A DNA stretch of 64,000 nucleotides, taken from NCBI RefSeq assembly GCF_002017875.1, contig NZ_MUFV01000001.1, positions 62,001 to 126,000 of the forward strand. The letters run 5' to 3'. Both the position numbers and the translations under genes were made by a program. Of the stretch, positions 10,730 to 18,628 are shown in pieces; position 1 is the first letter of the stretch, and each line of letters opens with the position of its first letter. The notes below the pieces were generated by a model. It was not told the DNA's origin. It searched no databases and saw nothing but the letters and a program-made list of their open reading frames with translations. The DNA is from Deinococcus sp. LM3 (GTDB taxonomy: Bacteria > Deinococcota > Deinococci > Deinococcales > Deinococcaceae).

Positions 10730-11947
10730 TCAATCGGAGTTCAGCAGGTGGGCGCGGACTGCGGCCAGGAAGGCAGCGGGGTCGCTGGTGCTGCCCTGCG
10801 CGAGGTCGGGTCGGCCTCCGCCCTTGCCGCCGCTGGCCGTCAGCGCGGCGCGCAGCAGCCCTCCGGCGTTCACGTCGGGGTGGGCGCTCCCGATGCCCAC
10901 GCGCCCCGCGTCGGTGACGGCCACGACGACCTCGCCGGGTTTCAGGTCGGTCAGGGCGGGCAGCAGACCGGCCGGGTCGGGCAGCGTCACGGGGCGCAGG
11001 GTTACCGGGCGCAGGGTCACGGTTCCGTGCGTCTCCGTGGGCGCGGCGTCCCGCAGGGTGCGGGCGTGCGCGGCGTGCAGGGCGTCCAGCTGCGCGGCCA
11101 GCGCGGCCCGCTCGGTGCTCAGTGCCTCGACCCGTCCGGGCAGGCGCTCGACCGGCACGCTGAACTCCACGGCCAGTCTGCGGGCGTCGGCGTACACGCC
11201 GCTCAGGTGCGCGGCGGCTTCCTCGCCCGCCATGAAGGTCACGCGGGTCACGCCGCCCCGCACGCGCTCGGTGCGCAGGATCACGACGGGCGCGGCCATG
11301 GCGGCGCGCGGGACGTGCGTGCCGCCGCAGGCGCTCACGTCGAACGGCTCGCCCTGCCGGTCCCGGAAGATCACGAGGCGCACGTCCCCGCTGACCTTCG
11401 TCTCGCGGCGCAGCGGGTAGAGGTGCAGGGCATGGTCCGGCACGACCGGCGTGTCCAGGGTCAGGTCGGTGCGCCCCAGCGTCTCGCGCAGCAGCGCCTC
11501 GGCGGCCCGCACGTGCACCTCGGCCGGGTCGCCGCGCAGGTCCAGGGTGCATTCGGGGCCGGTCATGTTCACGGCGTCCACCGTGAATGCCGGGTTCACG
11601 CGCACGAACGCCTGGGCCAGCAGGTGCTCGGCGCTGTGCCGTTGCGAGTGCCGCCAGCGCCGCGCGGCGTCCACCTCGCCCGTGACCGGCGTGCCGACCG
11701 GGGGGGCGCCGGCGTCCAGGGTGTGCCAGATCAGGCCGGTGGTCTTCTCCTTGCGGCTGTGCGTCACGGTTGCCTCGCGGGGCTCGCCGCTTTCGCCTGC
11801 CCAGCGCAGGGTGCCGGTGTCGGCGGCCTGCCCGCCCGCTTCCGGGTACAGGGCCGTGGCGTCCAGCGCCACCTCGTGCCCGGCGGCGTGCGTGACCTGC
11901 GCGGTGAACAGGAGGTCGTGGGAAACGTGGTACAGGGCGCGGGTCAT
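10730..11947 (-). CDS. AlaX-type alanyl-tRNA editing protein with DHHA1 domain
   Basis: Probably hydrolyses mischarged Ser- or Gly-tRNA(Ala). 405 residues. The zinc and catalytic site is complete: HSAEH (H104, H108) and CGGTH (C207, H211), as in the editing domain of AlaRS. The C-terminal end carries GGKGGGRPDLAQGS, the DHHA1 signature, so this is the long AlaX class. There is no synthetase catalytic domain. I start it at the ATG at 11947 rather than 12034 because TACCCT lies seven bases upstream and the family begins there. Confidence 0.88.
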   Translation of the reverse strand: MTRALYHVSHDLLFTAQVTHAAGHEVALDATALYPEAGGQAADTGTLRWAGESGEPREATVTHSRKEKTTGLIWHTLDAGAPPVGTPVTGEVDAARRWRHSQRHSAEHLLAQAFVRVNPAFTVDAVNMTGPECTLDLRGDPAEVHVRAAEALLRETLGRTDLTLDTPVVPDHALHLYPLRRETKVSGDVRLVIFRDRQGEPFDVSACGGTHVPRAAMAAPVVILRTERVRGGVTRVTFMAGEEAAAHLSGVYADARRLAVEFSVPVERLPGRVEALSTERAALAAQLDALHAAHARTLRDAAPTETHGTVTLRPVTLRPVTLPDPAGLLPALTDLKPGEVVVAVTDAGRVGIGSAHPDVNAGGLLRAALTASGGKGGGRPDLAQGSTSDPAAFLAAVRAHLLNSD

Positions 11948-12190
11948 GCCGGACAGGGTACGGCACGGGGGGTCCTCGCGCCTGCACCGGCCTGAGCCCC
12001 GACAGACCTGAAGGCCATTTAAAGCCCCTTTCAAGATCCGTTCAACACTTCATTTCGGCAGCGTCAGATTCGATTCCCTACACTGGTCACATTCAACGGG
12101 ACGCTGCTGGATCACAAGACCGACCGTGAATACCGAACGTCCATTCCCTGCATTCAGCGTCCGGTCCCTATACCGGAACAGGAGGTCATC

Positions 12191-12400
12191 ATGTCGAACT
12201 TCACCATCTATATGATCGGAATCGTGGTGCTGATCGTGGCACTGTTCATCGCCGGCAACGCCTTCGCCTGGCCGCAGTCGTACACCCTGATCGGCGCCGT
12301 GGTGCTGCTCGGTCTGGGCATCCTGGCGGGCGTGACCAGCACCAAGCGCCGTGACCCCCCGGCCGGTGACCCACCCAGCGGCACGCCCCCCGTCCGCTAA
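12191..12400 (+). CDS. Small two-helix membrane protein
   Basis: 69 residues: two hydrophobic helices (about 5-24 and 30-49) separated by a short loop, then a charged tail rich in P and D. A strong ribosome-binding site AGGAGG lies six bases before the ATG. The 240 bases upstream, after alaX, show no other gene; a clear promoter could not be fixed (CTATACC at about 12169 is a possible -10). Followed by a strong hairpin terminator. No function can be assigned. Confidence 0.7.
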   Translation: MSNFTIYMIGIVVLIVALFIAGNAFAWPQSYTLIGAVVLLGLGILAGVTSTKRRDPPAGDPPSGTPPVR

Positions 12401-12418
12401 CACCAACCATCACCAGAT

Positions 12419-12451
12419 GAAACCGCCCCGGCTTCAGGCTGGGGCGGTTTC
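12419..12451 (+). terminator. Hairpin terminator after the small membrane protein
   Basis: 11-bp perfect stem (12419-12429 with 12441-12451, starting GAAACCGCCCC) with an 11-base loop; the right arm ends in TTTC. Confidence 0.8.
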
Positions 12452-12478
12452 ATGTTGTGCGGGGCTGTGCGGCACTCA

Positions 12479-12633
12479 TACGGACTCGGATTGAAGGGGC
12501 TACAAAGACCCTTCAATCCGAGCGGATGCGACTCGTAGAGCTGCCCCGCAGAGTGGGAGTCAAGCGGGTTCCGGACGTGGAGCTGGCAATCCGGTGAAGT
12601 CCCGGATTGTCAGCGAAACAAACGGAATCCGTA
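12479..12633 (-). mobile_element. Two-hairpin repeat, copy B (MITE-like)
   Basis: 155 bp. Flanked by TCA on the left and TCA on the right. The right TCA is the reverse complement of the TGA stop of the aminotransferase at 12634, so the insertion lies exactly at that stop codon. Confidence 0.88.
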
Positions 12634-13794
12634 TCAGCCTTTCAGGGCCTGCCACGCGGCGTTCACGGCGGCGCCCCGCTCGAAGGGCACGCCCAGGGCC
12701 GCGAAGGCGTCCTCCAGAATCCCGGCGATGCCCAGGGCGTCGTAACGGTCGGCGTAACCCATGGTGCTCACGCGGAACACGGTGTCCTCATGGGGGGCCT
12801 GTCCGGGCAGGGCGCGCTGGCCCATGTCGGCCAGTTGCGCGGCTACCTGACGGCCGGTGATGCCAGCCGGGGGTGTCAGGACCGCGACAGCCGGGCTGGT
12901 GCGCGGAGCCCAGGCGGGCGCGCCCAGCGCGGTTCCGGCGGCGATCAGGGCGTCGGTCTTGCGGCGCTGCTCGGCCCACAGGACCTCGTGCGGCACGCTC
13001 AGCAGGCGGTCCAGGGCGGTGCTCAGGGCGTAGATCAGGTTGATGGCGGGCGTCTGCGGGGTGCTGCCGGCCTTCTGCCCGGCCAGTTCGCGGGTCATGT
13101 CGAGGTAGAAGGCGTTGCCCGGATTGCGGATCATGCGCGCCTGCACCTCGGGGCTGAACAGCACGAAGCCCAGGCCCGGCGGGGTTGCGGTGCCCTTCTG
13201 GCTGCCGGAGACGATCACGTCCACGCCCCAGGCGGCGGGACGCAGTTCGGCCACGCCGTACGACGTGATGCAGTCGGCAATGATGATCAGGTCCGGGTTC
13301 TGGGCCTTCGCGGCGCCCGCGATGGCTTCCAGGTCGTGCAGGGCGCCCGTGCTGGTTTCGCTGTGCGTGATCAGCAGCGTGTGCGCGCCGCGTGCGGCGT
13401 CCGCGACCTCCTGCGGGTCGAGCACCTCGCCCCAGGGCCGGGCCACCAGTGCCGTGTCGTATCCGAAGCGCTGCGCCATCTCGCCCCAGCGTTCGCTGAA
13501 CTTCCCGGCCTGGGCGTTCACGACCCGCGCGCCGGGCGGGGTGGTACTCAGCAGCGCGCCCTCGAACGCGCCGGTGCCGCTGCTGGTCGTGATGACCGCG
13601 TCGTAGGGGTCACCCAGCAGCTGCGTGAGCTTGGCGCGGGCCTCCATCAGCTTGTCGATACCGGCCTGGGCGCGGTGGTGCATCTGCGGCTGCGCCAGCT
13701 GTGCCAGCACGTCCGGCGCGACCTCGACCGGGCCGGGGGCGATCAGGCGGGTGCGGTTCAGGGGCGTGTGCTGCGTCGGGAGTGCGTCGCTCAT
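12634..13794 (-). CDS. Class V aminotransferase (serine/alanine-glyoxylate type)
   Basis: PLP enzyme of the serine-pyruvate, alanine-glyoxylate and phosphoserine-like group. About 386 residues. Visible: IAPGPVEVAPDV near the N-terminus, TSSGTGAFEGAL (phosphate contact), HSETSTGALHDL, an acidic PLP contact in IADCITSYG, and the Schiff-base lysine in VSGSQKGTATPPGLGF. The exact amino donor cannot be read. I choose the ATG at 13794 over 13803 because TACCAT lies exactly seven bases before it (leaderless). Its stop codon abuts repeat copy B. Confidence 0.87.
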   Translation of the reverse strand: MSDALPTQHTPLNRTRLIAPGPVEVAPDVLAQLAQPQMHHRAQAGIDKLMEARAKLTQLLGDPYDAVITTSSGTGAFEGALLSTTPPGARVVNAQAGKFSERWGEMAQRFGYDTALVARPWGEVLDPQEVADAARGAHTLLITHSETSTGALHDLEAIAGAAKAQNPDLIIIADCITSYGVAELRPAAWGVDVIVSGSQKGTATPPGLGFVLFSPEVQARMIRNPGNAFYLDMTRELAGQKAGSTPQTPAINLIYALSTALDRLLSVPHEVLWAEQRRKTDALIAAGTALGAPAWAPRTSPAVAVLTPPAGITGRQVAAQLADMGQRALPGQAPHEDTVFRVSTMGYADRYDALGIAGILEDAFAALGVPFERGAAVNAAWQALKG

Positions 13795-13981
13795 GCCCCG
13801 CATGGTAGCCCCCGCCGCCGCCGGCCGGGCAGCGCTGTGCAGCGGAGTACCGCGCCCGTACCGGGGTGCTGATCCAGCCTGCCCCCCCGGCGGGTGTATG
13901 CCCTGCGGATGTGAGAATCCGCATCCTCATGCGGCAGATCGTGAGGACAGTGTGCAGTTCTCATGATGTAGTGGGCTGAAG

Positions 13982-14941
13982 ATGTTGAGACTTTCCTCAC
14001 CCATTACCCTCTCCCGCCGGTTTCGCACCGCCCTCCTGACCGCCGCCCTGAGTGGCCTGGGCGCAGGAACCGCCGCTCACGCCCAGGCGACCGTGCCGCT
14101 GCCCGCGGCGCCCACCGGCACGCCCCCGGCCCCCGCCACCGGCAGCGGCGTGACCCTGCCGGGCGGCGCAGTCCTCAGCCCCGACCTGATGGTCAGCAGC
14201 GCCGACGTGTTCGCCCAGCTCGTGCAGGCCGACTTCCTGAGCTGCGGGCAGGAATCGCGGCGCGACGCGACGCTGGATGAGGTCGCCGCGCGGGTCCTGC
14301 GGGGCTTCCCACTGAAAACCGAACTGAGCGGCGCCCAGTACCCCGCCAAACGCTCGGCGCAGTTCACGCTCCCGAAACTCGGGAAGGTCAGGGCCGTCGC
14401 GGACGCCCTGGCCAACCAGTGCGGGCACCGCGTCGGCTTCAGCCGCTTCGGGGTGGCCGTGCAGGGCGGACGCGCCGCGCTGGTGTACGTGCAGCCCGCG
14501 CAGTTGGACCTCAGCGACCCGCGCGAGTGGATGGTGCGGTTCATGAACATCACCAACGAGGCCCGCCGGCATGGCCAGCGCTGCGGGGACAGGCTGTTCG
14601 GCACGACCGGCCCGCTCGTCTGGCACGAACCCCTGGCCCTGAGCGCCCAGATGCACGTCGACGACATGATCCGCCTGAACTTCCGGGGGCACGTGAATCC
14701 CGAAACCGGCAGCGAACCCCTGGAGCGCGCCCGTCAGCACGGCTTCACGGGTGAAGTGGCCGGCGAGAACGCCGCGTACGACGCGATCACCCCCGAACAG
14801 GCGCTCGACACCTTGCTGAAAAGCCCCGGCCACTGCCGCACCCTCATGGACCCCGAATGGACCCAGTTCGGCGCGGCCGTGGGCAACGGCACCCCCACCA
14901 ACACCTTCGCCAACTACTGGGTGCAGGCCTTCGGCCGCTGA
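13982..14941 (+). CDS. Secreted CAP-domain (SCP/PR1) protein
   Basis: 319 residues. A signal peptide (hydrophobic about 16-35, cleavage near AHAQA) is followed by a P/T/A-rich linker, a unique region of about 110 residues with two cysteines, and a C-terminal CAP domain from about residue 185: FMNITNEARR, LSAQMHVDDM, FRGHVNPETG, GENAAYDA and a final SPGHCRTLMDPEWTQFG. The His and Glu pocket of CAP proteins is present. It acts outside the cytoplasm; bacterial CAP proteins have no agreed function. The upstream 13804-13981 may hold a weak -10 (TAGTGG) seven bases before the ATG. Confidence 0.85.
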   Translation: MLRLSSPITLSRRFRTALLTAALSGLGAGTAAHAQATVPLPAAPTGTPPAPATGSGVTLPGGAVLSPDLMVSSADVFAQLVQADFLSCGQESRRDATLDEVAARVLRGFPLKTELSGAQYPAKRSAQFTLPKLGKVRAVADALANQCGHRVGFSRFGVAVQGGRAALVYVQPAQLDLSDPREWMVRFMNITNEARRHGQRCGDRLFGTTGPLVWHEPLALSAQMHVDDMIRLNFRGHVNPETGSEPLERARQHGFTGEVAGENAAYDAITPEQALDTLLKSPGHCRTLMDPEWTQFGAAVGNGTPTNTFANYWVQAFGR

Positions 14942-14980
14942 TACGGACTGCCAGCCGCGCCGCGTGGCATAGTCGGGCGC

Positions 14981-16375
14981 ATGACGTTCTCCGACCTTGA
15001 TCCGCGGACCCTGACGACCCTGGGGACCGAGGGGGCGCTGGAGGCGGCGGCCAGTCCGCGCGCCTCGGCGGACCTGCTGAGCGGCCTGTCGGCCCACCCG
15101 GACTCGCGCGTCAGGGCGCTGGTGGCCCGGCACCCGAACACCCCCACCGACATCCTGGGCGCGCTGGCCGCCGCGTACCCGGCCGACGTGCTGGCCAACC
15201 CCGGCCTGCCGCTGATGAGACTGGCCCGCCCGAACCTGCTGTCCTCGTTCCCGGCGGACAGCGTGATCGCGCTGCTGAACGCGGACGGCTCGCCCGGCTG
15301 GGTGGCAGACGCTGCGCTGCGCCACGAGGACTACGCGGTCCGCACGGCCCTGGCCGCCCGCCCCGACCTGAGCGAGGCGCGCGTGGCGGCGCTGGCCGTG
15401 GACGCCGGCTGGCAGATCCGTGAAGCCGTCGCGCGCCGCGAGGACCTGCCCGAACCGCTGGCGCGGCAACTGGCCGCCGACGACGACTACGACGTGCGCA
15501 AGGCCGTCGCGCTCCGCACGGACCTGCCCGGCGACACCCTGCGCACCCTGGTCGGCGACTCGCACGGACTGGTCCGCGCCAGCGCGGCCCGGCGACTGGA
15601 CCTGCCGCTCGACTGCATCCTGACCCTCGGGACCGACAGCGACCCGGACGTCCTGGCCACCCTGGCCCGCCGCGTGGACCTGCCCCGCAGCGTCCGCGAG
15701 TGGCTCGCCACGCACGACCAACCGACCGTGCGCGCCGCCGCCCTGCAGGGCTGGACGGTCCCCGCCGCGTGGCTGGACCGCGCCGAGCTGGACGCCGACC
15801 CGGACGTGCGCGCCGCCCTGGCCCGCCGCCCCGACACGCCCCCCGCCACGCTGACCCGACTGGCCGCCGACGAGACCGAAACGGTGCGCCGCGCCGTGCT
15901 GGAACGCAACGACCTGCCCGACGAGGCCGTCCTGACGCTGGCCCGCGCGCCCGAACAGGACATCCGCCTGCACGTCGCCAGCGCCGAGCACCTCAGCCCG
16001 GCCGTCCTGGCTGCCCTGATCGGCGACCCGGACCCGAACGTGCGGACCGTCCTCGCCGTGCGGCCCGACCTGAGCGGCGACCTGCTGTCCCGACTGGCCG
16101 CCGACCCGAACCCCGAGGTGCGCCGCGCCGTCGCGTACGCCCCCGCCACCAATGCGGACATCCTGACCCGGCTGGCCGGCGACCCGAACGCCGGCGTGCG
16201 CCGCGCCGCCGCGCACCACCCCAACCTCCCGGAAGGCACGCACGCCGCCCTGGCCGCCGACCCGGACGACGGCGTGCGCCTCGCCCTCGCCGGACGCACC
16301 GACCTCTCCCCCACCCTGCGCGAACGCCTGCGCGCCGACCCGGACGCCAGCGTACGCGCCGAAGCGAGCGCATAA
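14981..16375 (+). CDS. Leucine-rich repeat variant (LRV/HEAT-like) protein
   Basis: 464 residues made almost wholly of about 18 degenerate repeats of 23-24 residues with the pattern LAxDPDxxVRxALAxRxDLP. This matches the LRV repeat, an all-helical solenoid related to HEAT repeats and likely used for protein binding. No signal peptide or catalytic motif is seen. The start is supported by CATAGT seven bases upstream (leaderless). The Nudix gene follows 26 bases later on the same strand and may be co-transcribed. The DNA repeat seen here is a by-product of the protein repeat. Confidence 0.8.
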   Translation: MTFSDLDPRTLTTLGTEGALEAAASPRASADLLSGLSAHPDSRVRALVARHPNTPTDILGALAAAYPADVLANPGLPLMRLARPNLLSSFPADSVIALLNADGSPGWVADAALRHEDYAVRTALAARPDLSEARVAALAVDAGWQIREAVARREDLPEPLARQLAADDDYDVRKAVALRTDLPGDTLRTLVGDSHGLVRASAARRLDLPLDCILTLGTDSDPDVLATLARRVDLPRSVREWLATHDQPTVRAAALQGWTVPAAWLDRAELDADPDVRAALARRPDTPPATLTRLAADETETVRRAVLERNDLPDEAVLTLARAPEQDIRLHVASAEHLSPAVLAALIGDPDPNVRTVLAVRPDLSGDLLSRLAADPNPEVRRAVAYAPATNADILTRLAGDPNAGVRRAAAHHPNLPEGTHAALAADPDDGVRLALAGRTDLSPTLRERLRADPDASVRAEASA

Positions 16376-16401
16376 CCGATATCCGCCTGCCCCTGGGTAA
16401 C

Positions 16402-16830
16402 GTGAAATTCAGCGTGCGGGTCGCCATCCTCTGCACGCGCGGCGACACGCTCCTCACGAACACCGAGCCCGGCATCGGCTTTCACTACCTGCCCGGCGGG
16501 GCCCTCACCACCGGCGAGGACTCCGCCGCCGCCCGCGAATGGACGGAAGAAACAGGCCTGCCCCCCGGCCCACTGCGACTGGTCGGCGTGGTCGAGAACT
16601 TCTTCGGCCCCCCCGACCGCCGCCAGCACGAGATCGGCTTCTACTACCACACACCCGCCCCACCGGAACTGCCGGACAGCCCATTCACCGTGCAGGACAA
16701 CCCCGGCGTGACCTGCCACTGGCTCCCACTGAACGCCACAGAATTTACCCCGGTCTACCCACTGGTCATCCGCGACCTGCTGGACGTTCCACCCGGCGAA
16801 ATCCGCCACATCATCAACCACGAAGAGTAA
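16402..16830 (+). CDS. Nudix hydrolase with a shortened Nudix box
   Basis: 142 residues starting at GTG 16402 (VKFSVRVAILC). The fold is Nudix-like, with HYLPGGALTTGE leading to REWTEETGL and a later beta-rich half. The canonical box is GX5EX7REUXEEXGU; here only five residues (DSAAA) separate the Glu of TTGE from RE, two fewer than usual. The metal-binding REXTEE is kept. Either the helix is shortened with activity preserved or the enzyme is impaired. Substrate unknown. The start is an inference: longer in-frame readings run back into the LRV gene. Confidence 0.75.
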   Translation: MKFSVRVAILCTRGDTLLTNTEPGIGFHYLPGGALTTGEDSAAAREWTEETGLPPGPLRLVGVVENFFGPPDRRQHEIGFYYHTPAPPELPDSPFTVQDNPGVTCHWLPLNATEFTPVYPLVIRDLLDVPPGEIRHIINHEE

Positions 16831-16838
16831 CAGCGCGA

Positions 16839-16980
16839 ACCTGCGCCAGCGCCGCCCGTGCCGAAGCCCGCACCCGACTTCACGAACTCCGCCCCGGCCC
16901 GCACCACCGCCGCCGTCGCCTCCCGCTTCTGCCCACCCGACAGGAAGCACGTCAGGGTGGTCACGTTCAGCACGGCACCC
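16839..16980 (-). pseudogene. Fragment of deoxyribose-phosphate aldolase (deoC)
   Basis: On the minus strand about 45 codons read VLNVTTLTCFLSGGQ, then AGAEFVKSGAGFGTGGAG. This matches the core of DeoC, whose Schiff-base lysine lies in the segment usually written ADFVKTSTGF. No N-terminal half or C-terminal end of a DeoC is present on either side, so it is a remnant, starting nine bases after the Nudix stop. Intact homologues elsewhere in the genome would be expected. Confidence 0.65.
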
Positions 16981-16984
16981 CAGC

Positions 16985-17206
16985 CGTGCCATGGGGCTGT
17001 GGCGGTTCCCGAAGGACCCGGACATTTCACTGACGAACAACGCAGCGGAACAGAGCCTGCGGACGATGGTGATGGCAAGGAAGGTCTCGCAGTGCAGCAA
17101 AAATGCAGTGGGCGCGCAGACGTACATGCGGATCAAGTCCACCGTGGAGACCGCGCGGTTGCGCGGTCAGGACCCCGTCGCGGTCCTGACTGGACTCATG
17201 CGCTGA
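16985..17206 (+). pseudogene. C-terminal fragment of an IS66-like transposase
   Basis: A 71-codon frame from the ATG at 16991 reads DPDISLTNNAAEQSLR, then RKVSQ, GAQTYMRIKSTVETAR and a final LTGLM. The NN-AE-LR pattern with the downstream helix matches the C-terminus of IS66-family DDE transposases, whose last catalytic Glu is in that motif. The rest of the transposase and any insertion-sequence ends are missing. Bases 17207-17350 after it contain no recognisable gene. Confidence 0.65.
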
Positions 17207-17350
17207 CTGGGCGCTTGCGCTTTCGACCGACCGCTAATCACAGACGGCGAAAGTTGTGATCAGAGGTGGAAGAAGCCCTACGACCATCCCGAATGACGCA
17301 CAGACCAGTAATCTTCCGAGCGAATCTTAGAGTACTCTTCTAAAGAAATT

Positions 17351-17389
17351 GATTTCTCGGCATGAAACTGTCTTTCACGCCGAGAAATC
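17351..17389 (+). promoter_or_regulatory. Long nested hairpin before the low-G+C gene
   Basis: GATTTCTCGGC (17351-17361) pairs perfectly with GCCGAGAAATC (17379-17389). Inside, after one A.C mismatch, TGAAA pairs with TTTCA around a CTGTC loop. This gives 16 bp of stem in 39 bases, ending seven bases before the AGGAGG of the gene at 17406. It could be an operator, an attenuator or a relic recombination site. Confidence 0.6.
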
Positions 17390-17405
17390 TCTACAGGAGG
17401 TGTTG

Positions 17406-18197
17406 ATGCCTTTTTTCCCAACCATGTTTGGCCTAATGAACATTGACCGACTGGCACGCGGTTTACTCGATTTACAATCCCTGGAGAAGTATGCCCCTGA
17501 GGAAGATACACCCGGTCATCATTCTTACCCGGCCGAGTGGCATAGGCATAAACCCCTGCATGAGCTTGCGAAGAGTCTAGCGGATGACCTTGTGTGGCTG
17601 AATGAACGCGGCGTTTCTATGGAGGATGGATCAGAGCTGCAAGTGGACGACTTTGAACGCGCCATAAAATTCCTGCTCCGTGGCTCAAGCGATTTGGACG
17701 ACTACATTGCCGTTGAGATCGCTGAGGATGACCAACTCCCCTTAACCTTAGAGCAACGTAGACACTGGGCTGTTGCCCATATAACTTTCCATGGCGACGG
17801 TTGGAATTGGAAGTTCAATTTAGGAGATACGCATCCGGCTCACCAGACGATGCAGACATTTCTGACTGCTGTGCAGCCAATGCACTGCTCAGTGATTGCA
17901 AACGTTGTTGCTCCATCGAACCCTGACCATATCCCTTACTATTTTCCTAGATACTGGACAAGGGTTTCGCGAAACTGTTTTCTTGGTCCAGAACTCACGC
18001 GGCGCCTTCCAGCAGCCCTCCTGACCGTTGAGGCTGGGCTAGCATACGTGGCGCGCCTGGGTGAGGGTGTCTGGATTACTCTGCTAGGTGATGACCGCTC
18101 CCGGGACGAAGCCGTAGAGGAACGCCATCGTCAGGCCGTGGAGCGTCTTAATGCTTTTATGCCGCCCGCTTCGCCTTTTGATCCTTCTCGTTGGTAA
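17406..18197 (+). CDS. Low-G+C acquired gene, possibly an immunity protein
   Basis: 263 residues. The ATG at 17406 has AGGAGG six bases upstream; the longer frame to 17349 reads through the hairpin and is rejected. Codon use is clearly lower in G+C than neighbours (many TTA, AGA-like and AAT codons), pointing to transfer. The C-terminal half (HGDGWNWKFNLGD, then YWTRVS, LPAALLTVEAG and a final GEGVWITLLGDD) resembles the layout of Imm52-type immunity proteins, and a HINT toxin fragment lies 190 bases downstream on the other strand. Both points are suggestive only. No signal peptide. Confidence 0.6.
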   Translation: MPFFPTMFGLMNIDRLARGLLDLQSLEKYAPEEDTPGHHSYPAEWHRHKPLHELAKSLADDLVWLNERGVSMEDGSELQVDDFERAIKFLLRGSSDLDDYIAVEIAEDDQLPLTLEQRRHWAVAHITFHGDGWNWKFNLGDTHPAHQTMQTFLTAVQPMHCSVIANVVAPSNPDHIPYYFPRYWTRVSRNCFLGPELTRRLPAALLTVEAGLAYVARLGEGVWITLLGDDRSRDEAVEERHRQAVERLNAFMPPASPFDPSRW

Positions 18198-18382
18198 AAG
18201 ACGGCCTAAAAGGCGCCTGAAAAGGGCTTTGGCAAGGATGTTGCTAGTTGACGCAACGTCAAGCGGATCATGACTTATTGACAACGGCGTAAGCTGACAT
18301 TGCCCAGCATTACCCTGGGCTGTGAGAACGCTGGCTAGAACGTATTGCGTGCCAGCACAGGTGATGCGGATTTACGCCGGTA
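18198..18382. other. Non-coding gap in the debris island
   Basis: About 185 bases between the low-G+C gene and the HINT fragment. No open frame with recognisable product and no RNA gene was seen. Confidence 0.5.
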
Positions 18383-18556
18383 TCAATAATACGTGTGGGC
18401 TTCGCTGACGGTGAGGTTGAACATCTCGCGCGTCTGCTGCACGGTGGTGACGTTGGCGACGTTGGCGACCAATCCGGTGGTGCCGTCGGCCTGCTTGATC
18501 GTATCCCCGATCTTGAGGTGTCCCGCGCCCACCCAGTTCCGGCTCAGGTCGCGGTG
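18383..18556 (-). pseudogene. Fragment of a HINT (pretoxin) domain
   Basis: Minus-strand frame reading RNWVGAGHLKIGDTIKQADG, a middle stretch with TTVQQTREM, and FNLTVSEAHTYY followed at once by TGA (18383-18385). The WVxAGxLKxGD...NLTVxxxHTYY pattern is the C-terminal part of the HINT/intein-like domain that precedes the toxin tip in RHS and other polymorphic toxins. The usual VG-W-VHN continuation and any toxin tip are missing, and no start region is present. About 70 bases between it and uvrD show nothing. Confidence 0.7.
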
Positions 18557-18628
18557 ACCTTCCGGCGCGGGCCTGGGCTGGGCGGATCGGGCGGCCGGGT
18601 GCGCTGGTCTGGCACTCCGGCGCGGCGT

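Noticed and set aside
9926..11995. Long plus-strand frame of about 690 codons across deoD and alaX
   Set aside because: Low-complexity G/H/V/Q translation antisense to two clear genes; a GC-rich shadow.
14942..14952. TACGGACTGCC right after the TGA of the CAP gene, as another repeat end
   Set aside because: Only about nine bases match; too short to count, though the stop-codon position is suggestive.
13997..16243. 748-codon minus-strand frame across the CAP and LRV genes
   Set aside because: Antisense shadow of two supported genes, biased composition, no motifs.
14981..16375. Regular DNA repeats that could suggest a CRISPR array
   Set aside because: The period is about 70 bp and degenerate, in one reading frame: it reflects LRV protein repeats.
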